Of a DNA stretch of 64,000 nt, positions 8,835 through 18,226 are shown in pieces (the first letter of the stretch is position 1; each line of letters opens with the position of its first letter). The DNA is from Hormoscilla sp. GUM202 (GTDB lineage Bacteria; Cyanobacteriota; Cyanobacteriia; Cyanobacteriales; Desertifilaceae): positions 1 to 64,000 of the forward strand of contig RFFC02000032.1 of the NCBI GenBank assembly GCA_005518205.2, written 5' to 3'. Below the pieces are notes generated by a model. It did no database searches. It had not been told where the DNA came from and saw only the letters and a program-made list of their open reading frames with translations. Both the position numbers and the translations under genes were made by a program.

Positions 8835-9902
8835 CTATGAGGATAAACAATTTAATGATGATATGCTAGAGCTAAGGGCATCAGGACTAATGCCTGCCCG
8901 ATCGGCCACCAAGACGCCCAATGCCTCTAAATATGATTTTACCCGCAAAGCATTGATTCCGAGCGCTTCTGGGGGCACAGTCATCCGAGTTACATTATCT
9001 GTCACCGCAATAATTTTTGCCCGTGACTGACTCAAACTCAGCAGGCCACTACCGCCGCAAGCAGTTGCCGGCACTACCACTGCATCTACTCCATCTACCC
9101 AAATGTCCCCTGGTTGGGGCAATTCATCTGTACCCTTGACTACAAATTGAGGGGCGCGACTCAGTCCTACCAACACGCAGGGTAAGAAAGTATAGCCCAA
9201 TTCTTCGGCGGCGCAGCGGGGGGACAGTTGCGGATCCAGGGGCAAAGGTAAGAGTGCCGGTGCATGGGCGCAGGGAATTTGGAATTCCCGCACTACCAGG
9301 TGACTTATTACTGCTTCCGCACCCGCGATCGGGTCCACGCCCCGTCCCTGGCGATAGTTTTGCAACGCCTCGCTTTCCGTGTCGTCCGGGAACCGGGCCA
9401 CCACCGCGATCGCCTCTGCTTGGGCCTGACTTATCAGTGTTTCTGCGGCCCGCAACAGACTATCGGGATTGGCAATTGTCCCCCAACTGGCACCGGTTGC
9501 CGAGGTGCGCAGTTCCACCTGTAACTGCGCGTCCGTGACCACATAGTCCGTCAGAGACAGACCCAAAGTTGCTCTCGTAGCGTCCGCTGCTTGCAGGTGC
9601 CGCAGGCGCAGTTCCGGTTCTATCCCCCGATCGAGAATTAAACCCACCCGGTTCTGATGTACCGGTCGCAGACCACAGGATCCTGCCGCAAATTTGTCAA
9701 AACCATAGCCTTCCACATAGAAGGCATTAGGTAAATTCCAGTACAGTTGGGCACCATTGAGCACATTGGGGTGGGTAATCAGGCGATCGCAGATTTGGGC
9801 GATCGCCCTAGCTACCGGCATTGCATCTCCAGCATAGCCACCTATTGCCGCCCCCACCCCCGTAGGAACGATCGACACCACAGTGTAAGGACGCTTGTTC
9901 AC
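8835..9902 (-). CDS. DUF3326 domain protein
   Basis: The 355-residue protein begins YTVVSIVPTGVGAAIGGYAGDA and contains GYGFDKFAAGSCGLRPVHQN and VVVPATACGGSG, as in the cyanobacterial/plant DUF3326 family. No function is established and no catalytic motif is obvious. The start is GTG at 9902, which overlaps the TGA of the upstream 83-residue gene (GTGA), so the two are probably translationally coupled. The very C-terminus (LSSSISSLNCLSS) looks atypical and may be a replaced end. Confidence 0.75.
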   Translation of the reverse strand: MNKRPYTVVSIVPTGVGAAIGGYAGDAMPVARAIAQICDRLITHPNVLNGAQLYWNLPNAFYVEGYGFDKFAAGSCGLRPVHQNRVGLILDRGIEPELRLRHLQAADATRATLGLSLTDYVVTDAQLQVELRTSATGASWGTIANPDSLLRAAETLISQAQAEAIAVVARFPDDTESEALQNYRQGRGVDPIAGAEAVISHLVVREFQIPCAHAPALLPLPLDPQLSPRCAAEELGYTFLPCVLVGLSRAPQFVVKGTDELPQPGDIWVDGVDAVVVPATACGGSGLLSLSQSRAKIIAVTDNVTRMTVPPEALGINALRVKSYLEALGVLVADRAGISPDALSSSISSLNCLSS

Positions 9903-10150
9903 AGCGATACAGCAGACTTCTGAGATTCTACCGTCACAATAGCCTCAACCTGGGCTGTTTGCCGTTCGGTGTCAACGCTAGTAACTGCCCAGCGTAGGGG
10001 TTCGCCCCGGCGCTGCAACTCAGCTTCAATTTCGTGATGCAGTTGGGATGGCAGTGTCTGGAGCATGCCGCGTCCTTCAGGACAAGAGCATGCTCCAGAC
10101 GCTGAAGTTGCTTGCAAATCTATCTCTGCCGTAATAAAATGTGTTGTCAT
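9899..10150 (-). CDS. Small hypothetical protein carrying an in-frame palindromic insert
   Basis: The product is 83 residues. The parts that look conserved are MTTHFITAEIDLQ and LPSQLHHEIEAELQRRG followed by PLRWAVTSVD. Between them lies a 15-residue stretch (GACSCPEGRGMLQ) encoded exactly by the 45-bp palindromic repeat at 10056-10100, inserted without breaking the frame. It overlaps the DUF3326 start by four bases and is presumably co-transcribed. No function is known to me. Confidence 0.6.
   Translation of the reverse strand: MTTHFITAEIDLQATSASGACSCPEGRGMLQTLPSQLHHEIEAELQRRGEPLRWAVTSVDTERQTAQVEAIVTVESQKSAVSL
10056..10100 (-). repeat. 45-bp palindromic coding repeat, copy 1
   Basis: GTCTGGAGCATGC is followed by 19 bases with an inner GTCC/GGAC stem, then the perfect complement GCATGCTCCAGAC. 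It lies in frame inside the 83-residue gene. Other copies are at 31122-31166 and 34588-34632, both in the GntR gene. At 45 bp it adds 15 codons with no stop. Confidence 0.9.
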
Positions 10151-10200
10151 CGGGTAATTCTCACGCTATCTATTTGTCATCTTCCCATGCAGGACTACTT

Positions 10201-10518
10201 TTACGGACGACCAAACTGGCGATCGTACACCTCATCTTCCTTTTCGGTAAAAATTTTCAGGTCCGATCGGGGGAATGATACGCACAGCAATGCATAACCT
10301 TCCTTTTGCAAATCTGGACTAAGTCCCATACCCTCACTTTGATCTACAGTTCCCGTCTCTAGCAGGGCCGCACAGGTAGTACAAACACCAGCATTACAGG
10401 AGTTGGGCAACTCCAGTCCTGCCTCCTCAGCAACTTCTAGGATCTTCCGATCTTCTGGTACTTGCAGGGTATGGATATTGCCTTGGTGGTTAATTTCGAC
10501 AGTATAAGTCTGAGGCAT
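10201..10518 (-). CDS. 2Fe-2S plant-type ferredoxin
   Basis: The protein has 105 residues. Cluster ligands are seen in NSCNAGVCTTCAALLETG (CxxxxCxxC, about residues 41-49) and ALLC (about 79). This is a plant-type [2Fe-2S] ferredoxin for soluble electron transfer. It has a C-terminal extension of about 20 residues (FTEKEDEVYDRQFGRP) unlike the main photosynthetic ferredoxin, so it is probably a divergent paralogue. The start is ATG at 10518, with an AT-rich spacer upstream. Confidence 0.88.
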   Translation of the reverse strand: MPQTYTVEINHQGNIHTLQVPEDRKILEVAEEAGLELPNSCNAGVCTTCAALLETGTVDQSEGMGLSPDLQKEGYALLCVSFPRSDLKIFTEKEDEVYDRQFGRP

Positions 10519-11046
10519 AACTTCGGTCTGGGGGCAACTGCCTGTTACAAAACTACATCTGCTTATTTTTTCACGAACAGGACAATTAGCCGTTAAATGA
10601 TTTATTTAATAATTGGTCATAGCGCAGCGAGACCACAATACCCCTGTAATGCATACAACGGCCAATGGGTCCTGTGTCTCCCGGGAGCGCTAAAAGCACA
10701 TACATGGGAGACACAGGAGGTTCACCGCAGTGCCGTCTTACCTCAGTTTTTGACCTGGTTGCACCAGGTGGGTACCCAGGTTCGGTAGCTTCCGTTTCCG
10801 GTTACTGGCCCGGTATACTGCCGCTAGAACTACGCGGGTTCCCGTTTATCTCAAGGCATAGATCATAAAACTTTATTGGCAGTCACCAACACCGCAGTAG
10901 AACCTGTAAAGTATATTAGCATGATTTTTGCTTTTGTGGCTGCTTATTTTTCTAAAGTGCTTGAAATCCGTTCGTAGTAAGCACGAATCGTGCTTGACCG
11001 TTCGTAGTAAGCACGATTCGTGCTTCACTGGTGGGCGGTGCCCACC
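10519..11046. repeat. Intergenic region with hairpin repeats
   Basis: No gene was recognised. At 10670-10718 CCTGTGTCTCCC pairs with GGGAGACACAGG, a member of the GTGTCTC hairpin family. At 10967-11025 CCGTTCGTAGTAAGCACGA occurs twice in tandem, followed by GTGGGCGGTGCCCACC (11032-11047), which is also seen at 5506-5522. Between 10730 and 10920 I see no recognisable feature. Confidence 0.5.
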
Positions 11047-12171
11047 CTACGAGTTGTACCAGATCGATTCTACTTTCTGGGCGATCGCCAGCGCCCGATC
11101 TCTTTCGGGCGTCTCCAGCAGCACCGTCACATGTCCCAACTTCCGACCAGGACGGGATTCTTTCTTACCGTACCAATATACCTGAGCTTGCCGAATTGCT
11201 GCCAACTCTTGACGCTTGACAAAATAGTCATGTATTGCTAACTCATAGCCCAGCAAGTTGACCATGACTGCACCAGTACAGTTTAAGGCTGGGTTGCCCA
11301 CCGGCAGATGACAGACCATTCTCAGATGCTGCTCAAATTGGGAAGTTTGGCAAGCATCCAGGGTAAAATGGCCAGAATTATGGGTCCGAGGGGCAATTTC
11401 ATTTACTAATAGCTTGCCAGAACTGGTTAAAAATAGCTCAATGCCAAAGACGCCCACTACTTCCAGACTGTCCAAAAGGGTGCGGGCGATCGCCTCTATC
11501 CGTTCTCTGACAGCTATAGTAATCTGGGCAGGCACCAGTACCCGACGGCAAACTTGGTCTTCCTGCTGGGTTTCCACCACTGGATAGACCACCACCTCCC
11601 CGGCGACCGAACGGGCCGCGATCGCGGCCAACTCCCGTTCAAAAGGGATAAACTCTTCGAGTAATGCCGGGGTTTGTCCCAGATGCTGTAAAGTTAAGTC
11701 TAGGGCCTGACGGTCTTTAAGGATAAAAGTCCCTTGACCATCATAGCCGTGGCGTCGGGCCTTGACTACCACTGGGAAAGACCAATTTTGAAGATCTAGT
11801 TTTCCATTGAGGGGGATAAACTTAGGGACAGGTAAACCCAGTCGCTGCAAGTAACAGCGCTGATCGTACTTATCTAGCAGTGGGGCAAGACTCTCCAGTC
11901 CGGGACGGAAACAAACACCCTCGGTGGCCATAGGTTTGAGGGCCTCCAGGTTAATAAACTCATTTTCAAAGGTAATTACATCACAGCGATCTGCTAGTTG
12001 GGCGGTAGCGGCAGCATCATCTATTGGTGCCAAGATGACATCAGCAGCATCTGCCACTGCTGGATCTGACTTGTTGGGAGTTTGCACCACCAGTTCTGTA
12101 TCCAAACATTTAGCTGCACCCGCCATCATCCAGGCCAACTGTCCGCCACCTATCACGCCTACTCGCTTCAC
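11047..12171 (-). CDS. purK: N5-carboxyaminoimidazole ribonucleotide synthase
   Basis: This ATP-grasp enzyme of purine synthesis converts AIR, bicarbonate and ATP to N5-CAIR. The N-terminal VGVIGGGQLAWMM nucleotide-binding loop, ITFENEFINLEAL, VVVKARRHGYDGQG and the late ELFLTSSGKLLVNEIAPRTH block are diagnostic. I choose GTG at 12171 (VKRVGVIGGG) because GAGAGAAGGG precedes it at a normal distance and PurK proteins start at this point. An upstream ATG at 12228 would add 19 unlikely residues. The end overlaps a GGTGGGCGGTGCCCACC repeat region. Confidence 0.92.
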   Translation of the reverse strand: MKRVGVIGGGQLAWMMAGAAKCLDTELVVQTPNKSDPAVADAADVILAPIDDAAATAQLADRCDVITFENEFINLEALKPMATEGVCFRPGLESLAPLLDKYDQRCYLQRLGLPVPKFIPLNGKLDLQNWSFPVVVKARRHGYDGQGTFILKDRQALDLTLQHLGQTPALLEEFIPFERELAAIAARSVAGEVVVYPVVETQQEDQVCRRVLVPAQITIAVRERIEAIARTLLDSLEVVGVFGIELFLTSSGKLLVNEIAPRTHNSGHFTLDACQTSQFEQHLRMVCHLPVGNPALNCTGAVMVNLLGYELAIHDYFVKRQELAAIRQAQVYWYGKKESRPGRKLGHVTVLLETPERDRALAIAQKVESIWYNS

Positions 12172-13394
12172 TTGCTGTTGTCCCTTCTCTCTTAACCTGA
12201 CAATAATCTTAACCGGACGATCGGGCAACTGCCGCTCTCTCCTATGATATCATAGCAGCCAATTCGGCAACATTGTAGCAACCTTTTGGACAAATGCTAT
12301 TACCCGACCTTAACGGTCGCTTTTTCGGTGCTGAAATTATTACTCAGTATTTTTAATCTATTCGCCCAACTCTCTTTTACATTGGCCATTGAAATTTAAT
12401 TTTCCGGCTCTTCGGTACTTGGGTTGCTAAACTATTGCTAATTTTGAAAAGCTAATAAACATCTTAGCTCAAAATTTTCTATGTTACGAAAACAAAATCC
12501 GCACCGTTTAACTAACTTAATTTTTTGGTTAATACCTTCAACAATGCCATTAGTTGTTTTTTGCTCAAAATCTGCTGTTATCTCCACTAACCAGCGACGG
12601 ATTGTTCCTTGACTTTTGGGAAATAATTCTGCTGATTGTTTCAACCATTCTGCTAAATTCAATAAGCCATCAAACCAATTTATGCTCTCTTCAAATACTT
12701 TCCTAAAATTTTCTTTTAATTCATGCATCTTTTGCAGCTTCGGGAATTCTTTATTGACTTCTTCTAATTGGCTTTTTTGAGCTTCATTTAAATCATCGGA
12801 ATTAGCAAGAAGGACATATTTACTGTGATGAAGCACCTTGAGTTTTGCAGTTTTTTTCTTCTTATCATCCATGTTATTAACTTCTTTTTTTGTTTGCTTA
12901 CGACCATTGTCTAATTCTTCTTGAACCTGGTTCATTACATGAAATCTATCAGCTACTACCTCGGCGTGAGGCATTAATTTTTCTACCAAAGTTTTATAGG
13001 GACGCCATAAATCAATGCTAACCTCTTCTATGCCTGATAACACGTCTATTCCCCAAGATAGCAACACTTTTTCAATGGCTTCTTGGGTTCGATCGGGGAC
13101 TAAAGCTAGAAGTTGACTATTGTCCAAATCTACTAATACCGCACAATAATTACCTTGTCCTTTTATCAGGCTAATTTCATCAATCCCCAATCGTTTTAAG
13201 TCTTGAGGTTTTTGACCTACCAAACTTTTTTTTAAATCTTTTAACATAGTTTCAATTTCTGACTCACTTACCCCGGTTCTTTCGGCAACACTTTTAATAT
13301 TACTATGTTTTACCTGATTCAATATATCGTCGGCAAGTCTTTTAGTATAGTTGCGTTTTGGTTCACAAAAATCCAAAGGCTCACTAAAAATTTT

Positions 13395-14808
13395 GGCTCT
13401 TCGGTACTTGGGTTGCTAAACTATTGCTAATTTTGAAAAGCTAATAAACATCTTAGCTCAAAATTTTCTATGTTACGAAAACAAAATCCGCACCGTTTAA
13501 CTAACTTAATTTTTTGGTTAATACCTTCAACAATGCCATTAGTTGTTTTTTGCTCAAAATCTGCTGTTATCTCCACTAACCAGCGACGGATTGTTCCTTG
13601 ACTTTTGGGAAATAATTCTGCTGATTGTTTCAACCATTCTGCTAAATTCAATAAGCCATCAAACCAATTTATGCTCTCTTCAAATACTTTCCTAAAATTT
13701 TCTTTTAATTCATGCATCTTTTGCAGCTTCGGGAATTCTTTATTGACTTCTTCTAATTGGCTTTTTTGAGCTTCATTTAAATCATCGGAATTAGCAAGAA
13801 GGACATATTTACTGTGATGAAGCACCTTGAGTTTTGCAGTTTTTTTCTTCTTATCATCCATGTTATTAACTTCTTTTTTTGTTTGCTTACGACCATTGTC
13901 TAATTCTTCTTGAACCTGGTTCATTACATGAAATCTATCAGCTACTACCTCGGCGTGAGGCATTAATTTTTCTACCAAAGTTTTATAGGGACGCCATAAA
14001 TCAATGCTAACCTCTTCTATGCCTGATAACACGTCTATTCCCCAAGATAGCAACACTTTTTCAATGGCTTCTTGGGTTCGATCGGGGACTAAAGCTAGAA
14101 GTTGACTATTGTCCAAATCTACTAATACCGCACAATAATTACCTTGTCCTTTTATCAGGCTAATTTCATCAATCCCCAATCGTTTTAAGTCTTGAGGTTT
14201 TTGACCTACCAAACTTTTTTTTAAATCTTTTAACATAGTTTCAATTTCTGACTCACTTACCCCGGTTCTTTCGGCAACACTTTTAATATTACTATGTTTT
14301 ACCTGATTCAATATATCGTCGGCAAGTCTTTTAGTATAGTTGCGTTTTGGTTCACAAAAATCCAAAGGCTCACTAAAAATTTTTAAACAATTTTCACATT
14401 TCATTTTTCGTTTATTTACCTGTAAATAAACATTTTGACCATTCATAGGCAAGTCTTTAATTAGATGTGAATAATAGGAGTGAATTTTCTGACTCATTTG
14501 ACCGCAATGAGGGCAGGCTACTTCTGAAGTTAAACTCGCTACGGAGAGGATTTTTCCTAGAGATGTATCTTGTACGAAATGAGTAACTTTAACATCTGGG
14601 ATGTTCAGAAAATCTGTTAGTAGTTTGAGTTGTCCTTTTGAAGCCATGATAATTTTACCTCAGTTTTCACTTTGTCCTCAATTTCAGTAAAGCATTAAAA
14701 ATGCCAGAAGTCAAGTACAGCAATATGTTTACTCTTCAAGTATAACAATTTTAGTTTAATTTGACGAGTATTTATTTGATAGTTTAGCAACTCAGGTACC
14801 GAAGAGCC
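13395..14808 (-). mobile_element. ISL3-family element, inner intact copy (1414 bp)
   Basis: It is inserted into the outer copy in the same orientation. The 8-bp target duplication AAAATTTT is at 13387-13394 and 14809-14816, as expected for ISL3. The terminal repeats GGCTCTTCGGTAC and GTACCGAAGAGCC are present. Confidence 0.95.
13427..14647 (-). CDS. ISL3-family transposase
   Basis: The protein has 406 residues and is intact. The order is an N-terminal zinc-binding region (CPHCGQMSQ then CENCLK), a helix-turn-helix-like stretch (KSVAERTGVSESEIETML), and then a DDE-type catalytic core with LGIDEISLIKG (first Asp), VSIDLWRPYKTL (second Asp region, VVADRFHVMNQV) and NGIVEGINQKIKLVKR (Glu). It catalyses cut-and-paste movement of this element. 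Being undamaged and sitting in a clean 8-bp duplication, it is probably active or recently so. Confidence 0.93.
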   Translation of the reverse strand: MASKGQLKLLTDFLNIPDVKVTHFVQDTSLGKILSVASLTSEVACPHCGQMSQKIHSYYSHLIKDLPMNGQNVYLQVNKRKMKCENCLKIFSEPLDFCEPKRNYTKRLADDILNQVKHSNIKSVAERTGVSESEIETMLKDLKKSLVGQKPQDLKRLGIDEISLIKGQGNYCAVLVDLDNSQLLALVPDRTQEAIEKVLLSWGIDVLSGIEEVSIDLWRPYKTLVEKLMPHAEVVADRFHVMNQVQEELDNGRKQTKKEVNNMDDKKKKTAKLKVLHHSKYVLLANSDDLNEAQKSQLEEVNKEFPKLQKMHELKENFRKVFEESINWFDGLLNLAEWLKQSAELFPKSQGTIRRWLVEITADFEQKTTNGIVEGINQKIKLVKRCGFCFRNIENFELRCLLAFQN

Positions 14809-15405
14809 AAAATTTTTAAACAATTTTCACATTTCATTTTTCGTTTATTTACCTGTAAATAAACATTTTGACCATTCATAGGCAAGTCTTTAATTAGATG
14901 TGAATAATAGGAGTGAATTTTCTGACTCATTTGACCGCAATGAGGGCAGGCTACTTCTGAAGTTAAACTCGCTACGGAGAGGATTTTTCCTAGAGATGTA
15001 TCTTGTACGAAATGAGTAACTTTAACATCTGGGATGTTCAGAAAATCTGTTAGTAGTTTGAGTTGTCCTTTTGAAGCCATGATAATTTTACCTCAGTTTT
15101 CACTTTGTCCTCAATTTCAGTAAAGCATTAAAAATGCCAGAAGTCAAGTACAGCAATATGTTTACTCTTCAAGTATAACAATTTTAGTTTAATTTGACGA
15201 GTATTTATTTGATAGTTTAGCAACTCAGGTACCGAAGAGCCAATTTTCCTCCCCGATGGCTTGCAATGACTCCAATGTTCCCAAAAAGCGCTTCGTCCAG
15301 CTGGCGCAGAATATGGGGACCAATTGCGATCGGCGATACCAGGTGGAGATTGGCTGGCGCCAGCCGCAGGCGATCGGGCCCCCGCAGTCCGGAGTGAAGC
15401 GGCAT

Positions 15406-15609
15406 CAGTACCTAGAGAAATCGTAAAATTGCTACAATCATGATAATTATCGAGTTATGGGTAGTGGGTCACAAGTAGTGATGTTAGCACAAGAAAGCTC
15501 AGACGGAGATCGCAATAGTGGCATCCAACGGCAAGTCAAATAACGATATTTCAGGCATTGACGTCCCAGCCGAAAAATTGAAAATGCCACATCCCCACAC
15601 CTATTGGGA
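15406..15609. other. Residual intergenic DNA, possible gene start truncated by an IS end
   Basis: From GTG 15518 an open frame reads VASNGKSNNDISGIDVPAEK, then MPHPHTYWE, running into the IS end at 15610. It resembles the N-terminus of a protein cut by the element. Otherwise nothing was recognised. Confidence 0.3.
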
Positions 15610-15778
15610 GGGTGCATCCCAGTTTGGCAATGAGTAAAAATACTTCATTGCGCAACTGTCACCTTGAGAATACTCCATTAAGATAAGCGCAGCGATGCAG
15701 CAGAACCTGGGGAACATTGACGGCTTTCCATTGCGATCCTGAAAGCTTTAGCCGTGCCGCCTTCTGTGTACCGTTGAT
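15610..15778 (-). mobile_element. Terminal 169-bp fragment of the ISKra4-like element
   Basis: It matches 3211-3379 over its whole length, then jumps at GATGGCGAC into the end of an IS630 element. This is a deletion or recombination junction between two different elements. Confidence 0.85.
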
Positions 15779-16119
15779 GGCGACTTTGATGATAAATTCG
15801 TAAGAGCAATTTTGCAGAAAGCTCATTTATTTCGCGCATTAAAATCATTCTTAATTTCTCCTAATTTATCGTCATATTATGTCAAATATATCTGGCCGGG
15901 GATGAGCATGAAAACCGACTCCCCGTTAGTTTGACAAAAATCTGCTACATGTACGAGTAGCTAAGTACATGGACAAAATTAATTTCACACACTCTCTCGC
16001 GCTAGTCTCCATATCCGGAGCATGTCGCCCATGGCTATGTGCAATTATTTTTGTCTAACTACTTATATCTAGTATAACAAGTTTTGTCGATTTTGTGCAA
16101 TTAATTTTGTCCAACTACT
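15776..16119 (-). mobile_element. Right-end fragment of IS630 element A, carrying a MITE
   Basis: It corresponds to the transposase-start side of the complete copy (59780-60015): ATTCGTAAGAGCAATTTTGC, the GGCCGGGGATGAGCATG spacer and the TTTTGTCCAACTACT terminus, then TA at 16120. It is interrupted by the 100-bp MITE at 15964-16063. Confidence 0.88.
15964..16063 (+). mobile_element. 100-bp MITE, family 1
   Basis: It is inserted in the end of the IS630 fragment at the TA of GAGTAGC-TA-TATCTAG, with TA at 15962-15963 and 16064-16065. It is the same sequence as the copies at 20458 and 43102 apart from single-base differences. Confidence 0.92.
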
Positions 16120-16126
16120 TAAGGCC

Positions 16127-16230
16127 AAAGTGTCACTTTTAATTACACCCCCCACCAGGACAATTCTGGATGCTGATGACGACTGGCAATCGCTTGTTGA
16201 TGGCGTCCGACGCTGCTTTTGGATAGACCG
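16127..16230 (+). pseudogene. Mobile-element end followed by the C-terminal remnant of a gene
   Basis: AAGTGTCACTTTTAATTACA plus a C-run (16127-16152) repeats the element end at 55-80. Directly after it an open frame reads RTILDADDDWQSLVDGVRRC then FWIDR and stops at about 16232. This looks like the last 25 or so residues of a truncated protein of unknown family. A terminator follows. Confidence 0.45.
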
Positions 16231-16244
16231 GTAGTCTTGGCTAT

Positions 16245-16277
16245 ACCCTGTGACAGGTCACAGTCACAGGGTTTTTT
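16245..16277 (+). terminator. Rho-independent terminator
   Basis: The 10-bp stem ACCCTGTGAC / GTCACAGGGT has an 8-base loop and is followed by six T. It lies 13 bp after the stop of the gene remnant, so it is the surviving terminator of that lost gene. Confidence 0.8.
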
Positions 16278-16616
16278 GAGACAATGCTCTTTCTCGATGT
16301 GCTTTTTAATACAACATTTGCAAAGTAATTACTGCACCGCTTGATGCTGATACCCTTTATACTAAATGCAAGAGTGGGATGCACCAGATCGGATGATCTG
16401 ATTTCCTTTGCTTATAGCGTTTCTCAAATTGATGTGATACAGCCGCCCGAACCCTAAAGGGTCCGGCTACAGGAACAAAGCCCCAGCTCCCCGGGTAACG
16501 CCCCCTCCGCTGCGCAGGGGCTAGAAGTGAGATGCATCCATCTCCGACAGCATATCACACTAATCTGAGAACTGCTATATTATTGAAAAGGATGTTTCGG
16601 TTAAGAGGATAAGCAT
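16278..16616. repeat. Intergenic region with degenerate family-3 repeat
   Basis: At about 16440-16548 lies an inverted, degraded copy of the GTAGCCGGACCCT / AGCCCGCGCAGG repeat, ending in GAAGTGAGATGCATC. This resembles the end of family-3 MITEs. The next gene is preceded by TTAAGAGGATAAGC, a reasonable ribosome-binding site. Confidence 0.45.
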
Positions 16617-17978
16617 ATGACTTGGGATGACCAGTTATCCGCAATGACTGACCAGTTGATAGACGATGCCCCGATCGAAAACTCGCTCAATGCAACCAAA
16701 ACGATAGCAGATGAGACAGATGAATACGTCGAGGAGTTGAATATAGATAACAACAATATAGACACAATGAATGACAGAATTATTTTCCAGTGTCTATTAG
16801 GGTTTACCGGTCATAATTTGACTAATTTGACGAAAGGGATTGTTGCTAGATATAAGGCGGGGAGGAACGTTGAGCATATTGTAGCGTACCTGCGGATGCT
16901 AATAGGCTTTATATATCGGGAACCACATTTGTTTAAAATGGGATTGGGAACCACCGGTACAATTGACGTCTTGACAAATGACAGCGATGACAATGGGGAT
17001 GTTCTGTCAGTTACAGGCTTCTCTTCAAGCCAAGAGCTAAAACAAGCCATTGATTTCGATTTCGTTACGGTCGATATCAGCAGCGATAGTAAGAGTATAA
17101 TCGTCGGTAATATTTTTCAAATTTCAACTGACGTAGGTGAGCTATTCAGTCTTGATTACACTATTAGTGACGGCAATGGTGGAACCGACAGCGCAACTGT
17201 GACGATCCGGATCCAGCCTTATGGTATTATTGTGCATAATGAAGCACCCTCGGCTGTAGATGACAGGGCCACCGTGGAATTGGGAACCACTGGCACAATT
17301 AACGTATTGGCAAATGACACCGATGGCAATCTTGATGTTGTGTCAATTACAGGCTTCTCTGCAACTTCATCTCAAGGAGGTACGATCGCCCGCGATGGTA
17401 ATAGTCTGCGCTATACTCCAGCCGATGATTTTCGCGGTATTGACAGTTTTGAGTACAGTATTAGTGACGGCCATGGCGGAACCGACAGCGCAACTGTGAC
17501 GATAACGGTGCAGCCCAATAACGAGGGAAAGCTGATTATTGGTAATGATAATCTCTCCACCACTACTGGACAACGAGAAACCCTAGAAGGTGACACTGGG
17601 AATGATACCATAATTAGTAACCGTGGTTCAGACGTTTTGTTAGGAGGCGCAGGTGCTGATGTATTTGTATACAATAGCGTAGCTGACAGCGGTGCAGACC
17701 CAAATGCACCCAATGAACCCGGCGATTCTATTGTTGATTTCAATCCAACAGAGGATGCAATCCAGCTTGACTTCGAGATAGCTTCGGGAACATTAGTCTC
17801 TATTGATGATGTACAGATTGAAACTAAATCAATCAATTCTGGCATGGCTACGATTAAGCTTTCTACTCATAATTCATTTGAGATTATTTTGGAAAACTTA
17901 GATCCAACAACTGATCCAACAACTATTGAGTCAATTATCCGAAATAGCATAATTACGCCACTGTTGGAGACAATTTAA
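16617..17978 (+). CDS. Secreted RTX / cadherin-like tandem-repeat protein
   Basis: The product has 453 residues. An N-terminal ~100-residue segment of unknown type is followed by two tandem-95/VCBS-like Ig folds (TIDVLTNDSDDNGDVLSVTG and TINVLANDTDGNLDVVSITG, each ending DGNGGTDSATVTI-like). Next comes an RTX-type Ca-binding segment (ETLEGDTGNDTI, RGSDVLLGGAGADVFVY) and an Asp-rich C-terminal domain. Such proteins leave the cell by type I secretion without a cleaved signal. The ATG at 16617 follows AAGAGGATAAGC. The gene stands alone among mobile elements and was possibly acquired or rearranged. Confidence 0.75.
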   Translation: MTWDDQLSAMTDQLIDDAPIENSLNATKTIADETDEYVEELNIDNNNIDTMNDRIIFQCLLGFTGHNLTNLTKGIVARYKAGRNVEHIVAYLRMLIGFIYREPHLFKMGLGTTGTIDVLTNDSDDNGDVLSVTGFSSSQELKQAIDFDFVTVDISSDSKSIIVGNIFQISTDVGELFSLDYTISDGNGGTDSATVTIRIQPYGIIVHNEAPSAVDDRATVELGTTGTINVLANDTDGNLDVVSITGFSATSSQGGTIARDGNSLRYTPADDFRGIDSFEYSISDGHGGTDSATVTITVQPNNEGKLIIGNDNLSTTTGQRETLEGDTGNDTIISNRGSDVLLGGAGADVFVYNSVADSGADPNAPNEPGDSIVDFNPTEDAIQLDFEIASGTLVSIDDVQIETKSINSGMATIKLSTHNSFEIILENLDPTTDPTTIESIIRNSIITPLLETI

Positions 17979-18226
17979 CCCTGGAAGTCAGCGATTTGCA
18001 AAATATCTCTGATTCGGAAAGCAGCAAGACAGTGATGGGAACTGCTGGGAATGCCGTGAATGCTAACTTACCTGGTTTCAGCACTAACAGCATTGACGGT
18101 TTCACCACTTACACTGATGGCACGAATAGCCTGGCAATCGATGATAACGTGATTCAGAACGTCCTGACCTGGGAAGTGCGATGCTGCGCCCAGACGGCAT
18201 TACAAAGGCAGGGAAATGTTCTGTAA
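17970..18226 (+). pseudogene. Fragment of a second VCBS/RTX-type protein
   Basis: Directly after the previous stop, an open frame reads LTLEVSDLQNISDSESSKTV, then NAVNANLPGFSTNSIDGFTT and LAIDDNVIQNVLTW. This resembles the domain that often ends cyanobacterial cadherin-like secreted proteins. It lacks an N-terminus and runs into unrelated residues after LTW. It is probably the relic of a longer adhesin joined by recombination. Confidence 0.45.

Larger units (their letters stand above)
12438..15080 (-). pseudogene. ISL3 transposase of the outer copy, split in two
   Basis: The N-terminal 92 or so residues (from MASKGQLKLLTDFLNIPDVK) lie at 15080-14809 and the rest at 13394-12438. They are separated by the inner element. 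The sequence appears identical to the intact inner transposase. The N-terminal part contains the zinc-finger pair CPHCGQ and CENC. Precise excision of the inner copy would restore the full 406-residue protein. Confidence 0.9.
12406..15241 (-). mobile_element. ISL3-family element (outer copy) interrupted by an identical copy of itself
   Basis: The ends are GGCTCTTCGGTACTTGGGTT at 12406 and its inverted, slightly diverged partner ending at 15241. The flanking 8-bp duplication is AATTTTCC (12398-12405 and 15242-15249). After removing the inner 1414-bp element plus its 8-bp duplication, the outer element is also 1414 bp. Confidence 0.92.
12358..15405 (-). pseudogene. Short ORF disrupted by the ISL3 nest
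   Basis: An ATG at 15405 opens MPLHSGLRGPDRLRLAPANL followed by HLVSPIAIGPHILRQLDEAL, and the frame enters the IS at 15241. Counting the target duplication once, it resumes at 12397 and stops at 12358, giving exactly 68 codons. The composition looks protein-coding. The family is not recognised, and the restored product would be a small soluble protein. Confidence 0.45.
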
